From Piper betle (lineage: Eukaryota > Streptophyta > Magnoliopsida > Piperales > Piperaceae), in assembly GCA_033002965.1 (NCBI GenBank), contig JAURVB010006261.1, positions 1-64,000 on the forward strand: DNA of 64,000 nucleotides, read 5' to 3'. The notes under the pieces are model-generated. The model was not told the DNA's origin. It was given only the letters and a program-made list of their open reading frames with translations, and did not search any database. Both the position numbers and the translations under genes were made by a program. Numbering within the stretch: the stretch's first letter is position 1; every line of letters starts with the position of its first letter. Below, one piece after another: positions 24,059-37,109 of the stretch.

Positions 24059-26975
24059 TCAAAATGTGGATACCAATCCTACACCTAATTCCTCAGCAAG
24101 CTCATCCCATAGAGGAAGAAGGATTAGCACCACCACAATGATCGTCACAATCAATGCTGCTCTCCTCCATGTTCCTGCTTCACTAACATCGTTCAAGCAT
24201 GGTTTCTCTGGTGTTCTTTGGCATATTAAAACATACAGCCCCCAGGGAAGTGACAATGGACCACCAAGAACTCCTAATCCCAGTAACAAGTAAGTTGTCA
24301 AACCAAATCCGACCAATGCATTTTTTCCAAAGGCACCCTGTACAGCTCTACCACCATCAAGGCAGCCCACAGGAAGCAAATTAAATGCCGATGTCGTCAA
24401 GCCACACCATCCAGCAATAACAAGCGGATGAATTGAAACGGTTACTGCATGCATGGCAGTGTAGCCAAGAGAAACCCTGCTAATTAATCCTAGAAGCAAT
24501 GAACCCTGAAACAACAAACTTGGGACCTGGACCAAGTCTCCTGCAGTTTCTGGGTTTGATGACAACAATAGTCCGACACCAAACATTGAAAAAGAGAGTG
24601 CAACCCCAGCGAGTGGTCCAGCAGAAGCGATGTCAAACATTGTCCTCCGATCAGGAAGGATAGATTTGAACTGTAAAAGTTGAAAAACAAATGTGTGAAA
24701 GCATACCAACATTTGAATTAACTGCGAGACTAAAAGTCATTTTTTAAATGAATGTTGAATCAAAGTACTTCTGGACACCGTATCCTACACAAAACATAGC
24801 ATATTTGCTCTCATTCTGCTAGGAAAAAAACGATTTTCTTTAACTTCCATTTTGGAAAGTAGTAAATAAAACAGGATTAAAAAATGTGTTGCATCTTACT
24901 GTCATCATAATTTATCTTCCCTTAGAAAGTAAAGTAACAAAAAATCACAATCTATAATCAGAAATTCTATCAGTTACTTTGGAAACCTATAGGAGAAAAT
25001 AAAACGCATGTTCTATTTACAGAAACAACAAAAATATACACCTGTTTTATTCTACTATAAGGGCATCAATATCGCCGTGTTATCAATGGACTAAAGCCTA
25101 GCGATCTCTCTTGCTCAGTATGTCGAACCAAATCTTACAAAGTGAAAGAAAACAAATGAAACCATTTGCAAGATTTTCAACAGCTCACCTGAGTAATGGC
25201 ACCAAAGCTACCAAGTGTAATATTTGGAATGAAGAAAGGTATGCTCAATTTCACCTTCTTGGGAAATGCTGCCAAAAAATGCCCAACTTCCTGAGGAAAG
25301 AAAACAACCTCACAATAAATATTAACAAACTAGCCAGGTGCCAGTAGCAGCTCACTCATTCATATAACTGAATAGCGAACAAAAAGAAGATTTTTGCTAA
25401 ATATAGTAAAAGGTTGGAAAAGCAATTATAAGATACTAAGCGGAGCCTAAGAAGAAGAAAAAAGATTACATGAAACAGCTGAACACCCAATACTCCATAA
25501 GCAAGTGGCAAAGCAGATTCCACAAACGGAAACAGAAGCTGCATATCTGGTGGTTCGGTGGCATTTGGATCAGTGAAGTACTTCACCACCTCCGGTGGAA
25601 GTCTGTTTAACTGAATAAAATAGCAATAATTCAAACATTATGGGGATGGACAAATAAAAAACATATATGGATAAAGAATTAAGTGAAAATGATTTTTAAA
25701 AAAATCAATGACCTGTGATGCAATGCCTAACTCTACACATGAACCGATTGTGAGAACAAAAAGCAAAAGGGCAATCACATATTGCCAAAGGGATGTAGGC
25801 CCTGGCTCAGAGACCTCTTTGCGAAGTAAACCAAAGCTCACACGGGGACCTCCCCGTGGATCAGGCCCTTCGGAGTTGGGTTCTTCTACCATGAAAAGGT
25901 TGTACTTGTTGCCTGTTGCCTCAACAAGGAGGCGTTGAAGTTTTGCAAAAATATCTTCCCTTTTCCCCCTCAAGTTGCCAAGAAACAGTATACCTTCCCC
26001 AAAATCTCCAAAAGATTCCTCACTAATAACCCAAAATGTTGAATAGCTGAAAAGCTTGTCTTTGATCAGTTTCACATCAGCAGGGTCTACCTTTTCCGGA
26101 CCAAGTAGTTCCATCAATTTGTGGGAATCAACCTGAAAACTGCTAATGTTATAGGAGGAAGGTCCCTCTGGAGGAAAACCTCCTGGTGGCTGTAAAATGA
26201 TCATCAGAAAAAAGATCATGAAATCAAATTAAATTGATTGAATTAATGCATTACTTTCTGAAAGAGAAAACAGATAACAAATGTAAGTGACTTAAATCAC
26301 TCTAACGTATTTCCATTGCCTCACTCTCTCTCTCTCTCTATGCAAGTGCTACATTGTAATTTTTACAATCGTGCAAATCACAAGAACATTGCAGTCGAGG
26401 CAACAATCATCAACTAATAATGAATGCATGACCAATTTAGTGATGGGTTAGGCGCTAAATCTTTTAGACAAATACTACATTCATCTCTAACCAATGCACA
26501 AAGTATATCTTGCGTAGGTCTTGAATCCTACGCAAATCCACATATTTCGAATCAATTAGGCTGGCAATCTGTGTATATCTCTAACAATGAAACACAATTT
26601 CGAACGGCAATATTGATTATATACTTACAGGGGAGAAGAAGACGACGACGTAGGTGTTGAATGGGATTCGTGTTCGACATTGGTAGTGTTATCGGAAGAT
26701 AAGTCATCATCCCCCCTTCGCCCTCTCTTCTCCTCGGAAGTAACCGCGGCGGAGTTGGAGTTAGAGCTGGAGCCGGGGTGGTCATCCCCTCGGCCGCCAT
26801 CGTGGGCGAAACACTTGACCACCCGCCGCCGCCGCCGGGACGCCCTCCCACACAAAGCACAACCATTTCGGATCATCCATGGCCGCCGCCCCCGTGCCGC
26901 AGCCGGGCGGAGTGGAAGCAAGCAAACTCCAAAAGAAGAAGAAGAAGAAGAAGTTATGAACGTACAACAAGACAT
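24059..26975 (-). CDS. EGY2: EGY2-like chloroplast site-2 protease
   Basis: This is an intramembrane zinc metalloprotease of the S2P/M50 family, in the EGY2 group of thylakoid proteases. Exons on the minus strand are 26975-26629, 26189-25713, 25610-25470, 25290-25189 and 24670-24059, giving about 558 residues. The N-terminus is serine/arginine-rich and looks like a chloroplast transit peptide, followed by a soluble domain. The active-site motif HEVGH is split by intron 3 (LFH|EVGHFLAAFPKK). The third metal ligand lies in NLLPVGCLDGGRAVQGAFGK. Several hydrophobic segments follow and the tail DELAEELG matches the family. One oddity: exon 1 ends at GTAAGT in phase 2 but exon 2 opens in phase 0, so the join is out of frame by one base. 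The break lies at or before a run of four C at the exon end. A missing C there would restore it. All downstream exons join in frame. Confidence 0.9.
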
Positions 26976-28062
26976 CTTCTCCTACACCCAGAAAAGGAGG
27001 CTGCTTTGTTCCCTACTTGAGCCAAACGGCGACTCGACAAGTTACGATCGGAAATTTTCCGGCGGGTGGTCTCGCCGGCGAACGGGCGATTATAGCTTCA
27101 CTATTCGAGAGCTAAGCCTCTTCTCTTCTCTAGTGCGGAGTGGATTGGCCGGTGGTGGAGTGGCGAGTGGGGAGCTTGGTCGGAGAAATCAGACCGGCGG
27201 CGACGAGGTCCGGCGACAGATTCCGACGACGTTGGGAGGAGGAAAGAGGGCCGGAACACAAGGCTCTGATGCAAAGCGAGTTGGGTTAAGTTAATCCTCC
27301 ATTTTTTTTAATGATTTATTATTAATGATTGATGAACACAGAACATTTAAAACAAGAGCTTTTTAAAAAAGAAAAAAATATTTTTTATTTAAAAAAATGC
27401 TTATTTATGTTGCAAGAATTTCTTTAATGAATATTTGGTCGGTGTTGTTTTTAACCGATTTGTTATAAAAACATAAAATCGTAATGATAGTTGTTGAAAA
27501 ATTTAAAACGGTAGGAATACTCTTCAAAAATCTTAATAAATATTATGAAACAAAAAAAACAATATATAAAATTTAAAGACATTTTTTTCTTAATGCACCA
27601 CATGACACTTTTAATCAAATTCAGTTAATCAAAACCTTTTTTCTAAAAGCATGGGTCAGTGTATAATTCATGATATAGTCAAATTTTGGTGCTTTGAATT
27701 AAGATCGGTTGGATGGGCGACCAGTTCTAGCCACTATATTTCTTTATTTAAAAAAATTAAATTAAGTTGATTTGATTTTCGTTTAAGAAATATTTGTCTT
27801 TACTTAATTTTTGTTTATTTTAATTTAAAAATAACCTGAAAGTCACCATTTATTATTTACATGCGTTGGGACTCCCCCCACTGCTGACCAGAAAAATGTC
27901 CCCAAAGCCGTCCCAGTCCATCTTTACCCCCTTTTTCCCAAGCAAACACCTCCGTTCGACTAGCTTTAATGGCTGCAGGAGGCGTCTTGTGTCTGGGCTG
28001 ACCATATAGTAGCTCGCCGGCGAAGTCTAGCTCAAAAAGGTGGAGTCTTGGTCGGGGTGGGC
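26976..28062. other. Divergent intergenic region, EGY2 and MBD genes
   Basis: About 1.1 kb separates two genes that point away from each other. Bases up to about 27290 are GC-rich with CGGCGG phrases and are probably the EGY2 leader and promoter. The rest is AT-rich to about 27860. The long plus frame at 26680-27294 is antisense to EGY2 exon 1 and is not a gene. Confidence 0.5.
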
Positions 28063-30808
28063 ATGGCTGCGGAGGTGCCTGTTCCGGAGTGGCTGCCGCC
28101 GGGATGGAAGGTGGAAGTGAAGGCCAGAAAGACTGGACTGAAGGATAAGGTCTCTGGTTTCTTGTGATCTTCTCTTTTATGGTTCTTTGGGTGTTCATCC
28201 TTGCCAAAAAAGGTGGAATCTTGGCTATGTTTCTCTTGTTTTTAGCTCTGTTTGTCATCTGGGTTGTTGCCCATCTTGAGTTCCTTACGTGTTGGAAGTT
28301 CTGTTGAAGTTCAGATTATGCCCCTTGCTTTTTGGTAGACCAGATTAGTTCTGCCTAGTAGATTCTATGGAAGAAATGCGCGATTTAATCAGTGTCGTTT
28401 CTGGAAATTTTTGGTCAAGTGACGCTATCTTTTCTAATCTTAGATCAGTAACTTCAAGGATTCATTGGGCTGTACTAGTTTAATTAGAACACAACGGTGC
28501 TCCTTCTCCTAGTGATTTAACACTAACCATGCATTGAAGTTCAGTAGACTTGAAACTATGTTTTCCGATCTAAGAGTGTCCTCCAGACTTCAGTGAGTTG
28601 TGCTAACAAAATGATGCTCTATCTCCAAGCCAGATTGTTCCTATGTCTTATCGAGGAATAGTATTCTTGTAGCGGTGAACTATTATTGTGAGTGTTACAA
28701 CCTATGTGTGATGTGATATGCTCTTTTTTTTTCCTAATCTAGTCTTATAATAACTGGAATAAAGTTCTGGTTATCTTTCAAGGCTTTTTCTTCTGCGTTC
28801 AATATGGGTTTATTTATTTATTGTTCGTTATAGTACTATTCTCATCCTTTGGATGGACGGAAATTTCGCTCAAAGAATGAAGTGCTCCAATATATCGAGT
28901 CCACAAAATCTGAGACCTCCATTCCTCAGAAGGTTATCCCAGCACCACATGCAACAAGAGTTGTAAGTTTGTTCTATTAAAATATTTTCCTACTTAGCCA
29001 TAAACAGCCACACTCATTTCTGTCAGTGAACAGATTGTTGAGAAAAATAAATCTATTGACGGTTTGCCTGAGGGATGGATAGTAGAATTTAAAACTCGCA
29101 ATGGTGGAGTCCATGCTGGGCGGCAAGATAAGGTCATTTTAGCTCAAACCAAGTTAATAAAATTAAATTTGATGAAGCTGATTTGGTGTTTAACTGTAAT
29201 CATCATCTCGGCTTTTGTATGTTTATTTTACCCATGTCCTAGAAATGATTGTGAATCAAAAAAATTATACGTATGGTTTTGCAGTATTTTATCGACCCCT
29301 CAACTGGCTATAAGTTCAATTCCTTGACTAAAGTGTGGAACTACCTTAAGACCAATGAGAAAGGCAGTGGAAGATCCTCCACGAAACACTTCTTGGACAA
29401 GGTGGAAATTCCATTTCTCAATTCCTTCTTTGCATTAAGTCTGCTTGGTCGCCAGTTCTGTTGGACTCTTGCAATCTGTATGCTTAATGACCTAGTTCTA
29501 TATTTGTTTCTTATGATTCATAATTTCACTGGTTGCTAATATGTACCCTGTCCTTTATAAAAGTTGATAAATTTGTTTGTTTTTATGTCTGCATCCTGCT
29601 CGTGCTACAAAGGGGCATAAATTTCCTCATTTAAGAGCCAGGCGATCACTGTTTGGAGGACAAACATCAAATAGTAATGCATCGGTGAAGGTTAATGAAT
29701 TCGCTTCCAATAATAATCCCGGTAAGCCCGGTAAGTTCAAGAGTTTAAATTTTTATAAGCTAAAAGGGGATGTGGAGTGCTTTTAATAATTTTTTACGGA
29801 GGCTGTGAAAAACTAATGGAAATAGACATGGCAGATGATGTTTGCAATTTCGTCTTGAAGTTCATCAAATATGATTTAATTACACTGGAATCCTTTTCGA
29901 CACTGCCATTTACAAATAGGCTTTGAAACGGGTTTATCTAAAATTTTGTTCTTAGAATTTTGGATATCAATATTTTGAGCGTTGCCCCATATACCAATTG
30001 CAGATTCCGAATTGGCAGGTCCAGGCAACTCTGTAAGTCATAACAAGGGTACAAGTAAGCTGTCGGCGGAACACGGTGATACAACACATGTAGGATGCAG
30101 GGATATCAAATCGAACAAAGACTCTGATATGCAGGAAACTGAATCAAGTGTCACCAAGTCCTTCGAGTGTCTGTTCAAGGAAGCAGATTCCAATCAGCCT
30201 ATGGACAAGAATCTTGGGATTTCAGTAGATAATGAAGTGAACAAGAATGCAAATGATAATAAAGTTGAGTTAAATCATCTTGCAGATGGTGGTGGTTCTG
30301 CAGTTGAGTGGAAGAGGACGAAACAGTTGGCAGGCAGAAGTAATAACAAGCGCAAGAGAGATTACCCACCAGATGAAAGCAAAGTCAGCAAAGCAATCCC
30401 ATTACCCCCCGAAGATCAAGTAGGTTAGCTACGCTCAAAGATAAACTAAATTCTGATTTGGACAATTCAGAGCTTCAGGTTAAGGTGGCTGGTGAACAGT
30501 CAGAATCCTATCCGGCGACAAGACAAGTACTGGGAGGTTTCAATGAAGAAGCCGTGCCAGAGGAGGGGATTACCGCAGAAATGAACTCTCAAAGCAAGCC
30601 TCAGGTCATTAAAGACGCAAAAGATGGCGCAAACTGTCCATTGCAGCCTCCATTTGGTGATCTCTGGCCAGACCCATGTCTTGAGTTTGCATTCAAAACA
30701 CTCACAGACGCCATCCCCGTCGAATGCATGCCTCCAAATGGATGGATATTCCCGTCAGCGTCACCAATGAAGTTCCAAGTTTCAGGAGGAGACCAAGATG
30801 TGAAGTAG
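28063..30808 (+). CDS. MBD13: Methyl-CpG-binding-domain protein, MBD13-like
   Basis: Exons are 28063-28149, 28834-28962, 29034-29132, 29285-29401, 29613-29730 and 30004-30808. Two methyl-CpG-binding folds are encoded in pairs of exons: LPPGWKVEVKARKTG with YYSHPLDGRKFRSK, then LPEGWIVEFKTRNGG with YFIDPSTGYKFNSL. A long acidic/polar linker with a basic KRKRD patch follows, then the conserved C-terminal block PFGDLWPDPCLEFAFKTLTD. Two MBDs plus this tail match the MBD13 type of nuclear protein. The frame breaks near 30417-30424: the linker frame ends PPEDQVG-stop, while the tail resumes at RLATLKDKLNSD one base out, with no room for an intron. If real, the protein loses its conserved tail. Exon 5 has two donors nine bases apart, both giving the same phase. 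Confidence 0.85.
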
Positions 30809-31629
30809 ATTCCAGTAGTATAACTAGACGACCTTAGCTGTAGTATGTGCCTTTGCTTCACTTCTGCCATATTTTGTTTTTTGACTCTGCAGAAGTGAAC
30901 TACTGGTAAAATTACTTAGCAATCCGGAGACAATTATAGTGTGCACTCACGAAATCTCTGTATTTGGGTAATAAATTGTCATACTGGAACGAGTACTGCA
31001 TTATCTAGTATTAAATGTATCAGCAAGCGTGATGAATTACTGTAACAGTCGGGTGACTCGATCTGTACCCGCAGCCCAATGAACATCCATTCTGTTAATA
31101 CTACTAGCCTAACAACCACAATTACAAAATTGAATCCTTCTATACTAATTAATTGAGGATAACATGATCAGTCATAGAGCACTGCTTCAATACTGACCAT
31201 GCGCTAAAAAGCCAGGTTTCTACCCATGACGACCACAGTTTCAATTCTTAACATGTGCAAGAGCAGGAAGATTCATTAAAAGCTAGTCATCCACGCAATT
31301 CCTCACCAAGACAAATTACGAAAAAAACACATAATTAGGCTTACGCTGTTAAAGAAGAATATAGTTGAGTCCTGTATCCAATGATTTACCTGGCTATACC
31401 TAGCCGCTTGTTTTTTATTGGTGAAAGATTGAGAAGGTAGACATGAATGTTACGCACAATATCTCATATCCCTAACCAGATCAAGAGAACATAAAAAAAA
31501 TGCTCTATTAATAATGTCGGAAGCAAAAAATCCTGTAGTATTACCATGAGGCACCCAAAAAATAGAAAAGCTGGAAGATCATCTATCCATTGGTGCAAGA
31601 GCTTCAGGCTTCCTCTCGTCCCCTTCATC
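30809..31629. other. Convergent intergenic region, no gene seen
   Basis: Holds the 3' untranslated region of the MBD gene and then unremarkable AT-rich DNA. No supported frame. Confidence 0.5.
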
Positions 31630-33151
31630 CTATACAGCAGCTGCATCTACTTCGGCTTCCCTCACATCTAAAGAGTCAATAACCTTCTGAATAGTCTCAT
31701 GATCGATCACATGAAAGGCCTCATTTACCCCAAGAATAGCGATAGTGCAGCTAGTGCTAGATAAGTTTTCGCCTTGAAGGGTCTCCTTAATAGCCAAAAC
31801 TGCATCCTTGATTAGTTGCTCTCTGGAACTGTCTTCAAAACTTCCAATTCTGCGCTCCAAATAAGTCTTTGCAGTTGGGAACGAGATCCAATTACAAAAG
31901 CCTGATATTCGAAACAATTGCCACTTGGACAATTATAATAAAGATGAGCTCCGGTCTCATCTAAGCCTGCTACAAGGAGCCCAACTCCATATGGTCTCTT
32001 CCACGACCGCCGAGGACATACCTAAAACAAAAGAAACTACACTGAAAATAGTAAAAAAGGATACAAGAAAATGTTGTCTCCCACCAAATGTTAAAAATGG
32101 ACTGTCCAATTTCCATGCTGCCAATTGATCATTTGGGAGAAAGAAGTTTCAAAGAATCCATAGGTGGCTCCTCAAAAGCCGACATTTGAAATACTTCAAA
32201 TCTCCTCTTAATATAGCTAAGAGCCCACGACGCTTCAAACTAGTTGAAATTTGCACCTCTAAGATACTAAACACTAAGCTACTGCTTCATATATAGCAGA
32301 GATTCATGAAATTATGCATTACCTGCAATAATCATTATCCATAATTATCCATAGATATGAGACAATACGCAATGACTGATCACCTTTCTTTTTCTCCACA
32401 GCTACCCAAAAAAAGGATGGCTAATCTTGTAGAAAGAAAAAACCAGAGTATACGTTCAAATATGCTATCTAATAACCATATTTCAAACAAAACCACTCAG
32501 TAAAAGTCGCAGACTCAAAAACAAACACCGAGTCAACGCCCAATAACAGTAAGAACTGAGCAACAATTCAAAACCTGCCAATAACCTAGATTCAACATGA
32601 TACACAATTTGCCATGTGAAAAGTGGAAGGGGATTGGAGGGTAACCATGTTTGATGTGAAAGATGTGGAAGGGGATCATGAAGAGATAGCAAGTCATGTG
32701 GCAAAAAACATCAAGTCAGAAGGAAAGCACTCTCTTTTGAGCCCCACTTCTGATCATAGTTCACAGGTTGAAGGGCTCTACACCAAGCCCCTCTCTAAGT
32801 GCTATAAGTGCTATAACAAAATTCCCAATCGTCCACAGACGATACAATACGCAAGTACTCGACCCTCTTTAACAGCCTAAAGAACTAAATCTGAGTTAAA
32901 TGCTTAAAAACGCAACCTAAAATAACCAAATCTCAAAAGAACCACTGATGCTAGTCAAAATCTGAGATGCAGACTCAAAAATAATCCCCACTGCATCCAA
33001 GCATTTCAACAAATCCAAACTTATCAACAAGCTAAGATATACCACTAAGGACCAATTTTTCCAACACAAGGAGTAACAAAGGTCGAGAAGAAAAAAACAG
33101 CAAACCTGTATCGCCGGGTTCCACGTCGGCGTCGTACTGGTTTCGGAACAT
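31630..33151 (-). pseudogene. PAF1: 20S proteasome alpha-1 subunit (PAF1) copy, dead
   Basis: Two exons on the minus strand match plant proteasome alpha type-1. Exon 1 (33151-33106) begins MFRNQYDADV. A later exon (32021-31630) reads [60 protein letters not shown], and [10 protein letters not shown]. Lesions: exon 1 loses bases after DADV so that the usual TTW(N/S)P is out of frame; the exons carrying the N-terminal half of the fold are not found between 32022 and 33105; one base is missing near 31874 inside SRSQ(A)AKTYLE; and a TAG after EVDAAAV precedes a tail that still reads DEGDERKPEALAPMDR. The splice acceptor of the later exon is intact. It cannot make an alpha subunit. Confidence 0.87.
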
Positions 33152-33480
33152 CTACTTCTTCCTCCTCTCCTCCGGTCACCACGCCGATCGGGCTCTAGAA
33201 AGATTCATCTTTTCGGCTCCTCGGAGCGTCTGTGGAATCCCGCATCCGGAACTGGCAGCGAAATCAAGCAAATTTGGATCGAATTTGGAAGGAGAATGAT
33301 TGCGTTGGCTAATTGAGATGGCAAGCAAAATGTTGGCTTTGCCTGGACGAGGAGCGTGTAGATCGATATGAGACGACAATGTGGAAGTGGATGACGAAGA
33401 CGACGCCGTACCTGGTCTGGAAAAGGCGGCGGCGGCGGCGGCGGCGGCGGCGACGGTGGTGGAGTCACCGGAGAGTGTTG
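33152..33480 (-). promoter_or_regulatory. Probable leader/promoter of the PAF1 copy
   Basis: A region upstream of the PAF1 start with a GGC/GCC trinucleotide run (about 33423-33453) and moderate GC content. Poly-alanine and poly-proline frames across it are composition artefacts. Role inferred from position only. Confidence 0.3.
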
Positions 33481-33965
33481 CCAATTACGAGAGAAAAAGA
33501 ATTTTTTCATTATATAAAAAATATATTGTAAATAAAAAAAGGTTTGACCAATAACAATTCGAGCCGACTCGATATAACAATGCTTAAGCATAGTTTTGAT
33601 ACGATGATATTAACAAAAATTATTGTTAGATACAATAATATCATTTTTTACACAAAAATGAGGTACTTTACTACTTAAGAAGACATTGTTTTCGTCTCCA
33701 ATGGCCATGCACATATGGACAGGTACATGATCAGGTCATCGGGTATCTTCGTCATGTAAAAATTATTGAGTTTCCCTCACCAATTCGTATGGAAAGAATT
33801 TAATTATAAATTTTGACTTTTTGGTTTATCATAATAATAATTAGTATTTCGTATACCTAAACGTGATTTCAATAAAACCAAGAACAAGCACATTTTAATA
33901 CAATTAAGCCAATCCCAGCAATCCTTTCACACTTTTTCGTGAATTATAACTGCTTAGCTACTTGG

Positions 33966-36900
33966 CTAGTCATCTATTTTTTTCATCTGCTCCTTTTTAT
34001 ACTTCTCAATTGCTGCTTGAAGTTCCATGCACACCGAGCTCATTTTCTTTCGCTTCTGGGGCAGTTCCGATGTGCACGAAAGCCCAATTCCAATGACACA
34101 TGAGAGGCAATCTTGAAACGCATGATTATGTTCATTGCTTTCGTGTAGCAACAATGTCTGGTCCACAGTTTCCATCAACCTTCCATGAAAATGCCTTTCT
34201 GCGTATTTTGAAATGTCGATACCATCTCTGAACAATTCATCTGTAGGTCTTTTCCCTGTGAACAATTCCAGTAGAAGGACACCATAGCTATACACGTCCC
34301 CATGAGGAGTGACCTTGTAACTAGCTCCATATTCTGTCATTGAACAATCACAATAAGATTACTTCTACTCAAACACTTCACATGAAAGGTGTATATATCA
34401 ATAAAAGTACCTACCTGGAGGGATATAACCAATGGAGCCCTTTAACATGGATGTGCAAGAGGAATCGTCTCCAACATCTAGCAATACCTTGGCCAGGCCA
34501 AAGTCACTCACATGAGCTACCATCTCCCCATCCAGGAGTATGTTGTTGGGCTTCAAATCACAATGAACAATTGGAGTCTCGCAATGGTTATGAAGGTAAT
34601 CCAGTGCATTTGCAACATCCATGGCTATATCTAACCTTCTACTAAAGCTCAGATACAAGTCTTGCCCAAATGTGGGATGTACCCATGAATCCAAACTCCC
34701 ATTTGGCATAAACTTGAACACCAACGCTCTGAATTCATTGCCTTGAAAATCGAGGCTTGAGCAGGAGGTCAAGATCTTCACAACATTCCGATGTCGAACC
34801 TTCTTCAGAGCGTCACACTCTGCTGTGAAGCTCTGGAGGCTTGCATGTTCAACACTGTTGATCACCTTGATGGCTACATCCATTTGATACGAGTCGATTA
34901 GAGTTCCCCTGAACACAGAACCAAAACTTCCCGAACCAATCAAATTAGCAGCAGAGAATCCGTTTGTAGCTCGATGGAGCTCAGCATATGTGACTTGCAT
35001 GTGTTGTTGGTTCATGGAAATAAAAGGAGTTGGATCATTTCTCGACCATTTTCTCCGATAGTAAGCTAACACACAACAAACAAAGATTAGAGTAGGAGTT
35101 CCAATGGCCAGTGGAAGGATTAATTTGAGGAGCAGTCTGCCTTTGTGACCCCTTGTATCATTTGTCTTAAAGCATGAAGGAAGATGCAGTTCAAGGACGC
35201 CACCACAAAGTTTATTGTTTCCTAACACTGATACTCTGCTTGCATCTTTGAATGGGCCCAGCGTGGGTACTTCTCCCTCCAAATCATTGAACGACAAATT
35301 CAGAATCCGGAGTAGATTGAACTTTGTAAAATAAGTGGGTATCACTCCTGTTAAATTGTTGCTTGACAAATCAACTTCGTCAACTGCAGACATGGCTGCT
35401 AATGACATTGGAATGGCACTTGCAAAGGAGTTGTGAGACAGGTCGAGAGTAACTAGGCTTCGGCAATTGCCAAGTGATGTAGGAATGCTGCCGGATAGAT
35501 TGTTGGAAGAGAGATCCATTTGATTGAGGTTTTGAAGCAGCCCAACTTCCGACGGCAAGTTCCCACTCAACAAATTGCTAGACAAATCGATGACAATCAA
35601 GGATTTGAGGTTGAATAGCTGGCTTGGTATGCTGCCACTGAGTGCATTGTTCGGCAGCCCAAGCTTTTGCAGGTTTGAGCAATTTCCAAGACTAGCGGGT
35701 ATTCTTCCTTGCAACTGATTTTGCCCCAACGAGAAGAGAACCAAGTGAGAAAGATTGCCCATAGAGACAGGGATTTGCCCCTCTAAGTTGTTCTGGTACA
35801 AGGATATATCTCCCAAGTTTGGAAGCTGCCCAAACTCGGCAGGAATGTGGCCGGTCAGGAAGTTACTAGTCAGAGAAAATCTTTCTAAACTCAAGATGTT
35901 CTCAAATCCGGGGGAATTCTCCCATGTATGAAGTTGGATCCAAGAGTCAGCTCAAATATATTGCTAGATAGATTGGCAATCGAAGCAGGCAGTTGGCCGA
36001 GTAGTTTATTGTTAGCCAGACCGAGTAATGTAAGCTTGGTGCAGTTCGTTAAGGAAGTGATCAGTAAGAGCAAGTCATCACCACTTCCAGCTCCAAGCAG
36101 ATTGTCAGCAAAATCAAACCAAAAAAGATCCTGCAACTTCCCAACATCAGAAGGTATGGACCCAACAAAGCCATTTCCGGCGAATGTCAATGATCGCAGG
36201 TTTGAGGCATTAGAGAGTGAGACAGGGATACTACCACTGAAATAGTTGTAGAGTAGATTAACATGTTGGAGCTTGGGAAACAAATCGCCCATGCGAGGCG
36301 AAAGCACCCCACTTAACTGGTTTTGAGGGAGGTCAATCGCCAACATGTTGGAGAGGTTGTAGATGGTGGATGGGAGCTCACCAGAGAAGTTGTTGGCTCC
36401 CAAAAGAAACGTGAGTAAGCCAGATAGCTTGCCAATCCCTTCCGGGATCTCCCCGTGGAAGCTGTTCAATGCCAGGCTGAGATTTGTAAGGGAGGTCAGA
36501 TTGGTGAGGAAAGGCGGGAACACACCTGTGAATCTGTTGCCGCCAATAAGGAAGCCTCTTAGTCTGGACAGTAGGCCGAGCTCCGGTGGGACTTGCCCGG
36601 CAAGTCTGTTGGAGTTAAGTAGGATGGATTGGAGATTAGAGCAGTTGGAGAGGGTAGCAGGAATGGCTCCTTCTAACGAGTTGTTGCCCAAGCTGAGAAC
36701 AGCGAGGCGAGGTAGACGTCCCAGTTCATGAGGTATCTCCCCATGTAGCCTGTTGTTGGGAAGAAAGATGAATCTGAGGAAAGTGAGGTTGGCTATGTGG
36801 GGGGAGATGCGGCCTTTGAGCCCTAGGAAGCTGTCGAGATTCATGCCAACCACGCGCTGGTGCCGGCTACCACATATGACTCCTTGCCAATCACAGAAAT

Positions 36901-37084
36901 GCATGGAATTGTTCCAGGAGCTGAGGACTCCGTATGGGTCGTCGTCTATCTCGCCCTTGAACGCCATTAGAGCTTGCCTATCAGTTTCGTTGTTCAGATA
37001 TTGGGCACCTCCGACGCCAAGTAATAACATGTTGCAGGCCGAGAGACCTATGAGCAGGAGAAGGATGCGAAAACTTCCTTCCAT
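33966..37084 (-). CDS. LRR receptor kinase, EFR/Xa21-like (LRR-XII)
   Basis: This membrane receptor kinase has two exons, 37084-34415 and 34333-33966, joined in frame inside GSIGYIPPEYGASYKV, for about 1010 residues. In order: signal peptide (LLLLIGLSACNMLLLGVGG), LRR N-terminal domain (NNETDRQALMAFK, WNNSMHFCDWQGV), more than 20 leucine-rich repeats of the plant LxxNxLxGxIP type, a transmembrane segment near LILPLAIGTPTLIFVCCVL, then a kinase with GSGSFGSV, catalytic lysine in VAIKVI, VHCDLKPNN and DFGLAK. The HCD in place of HRD makes it a non-RD kinase, as in the pattern-recognition receptors EFR, FLS2 and XA21, so a role in sensing microbial molecules is likely but unproven. One base is missing in a C5 run (35910-35914): the frame must change between GRIPP and GFENILSLE. 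The rest is intact. A broken paralogue lies upstream at 39612-42170. Confidence 0.92.
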
Positions 37085-37109
37085 TGTTGGGTTATACTAC
37101 TTGCTTTGA

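Noticed and set aside
26680..27294. 204-codon plus frame
   Set aside because: It is antisense to EGY2 exon 1 and its GC-rich leader. No recognisable protein.
32623..32880. Plus frame with a TKPL phrase like the end of Copia polyproteins
   Set aside because: Only a four-residue resemblance, with no integrase, reverse transcriptase or RNase H motifs nearby.
33205..33591. Frames with poly-Pro and poly-Ala runs
   Set aside because: They come from a GGC/GCC trinucleotide run in the leader of the PAF1 copy.
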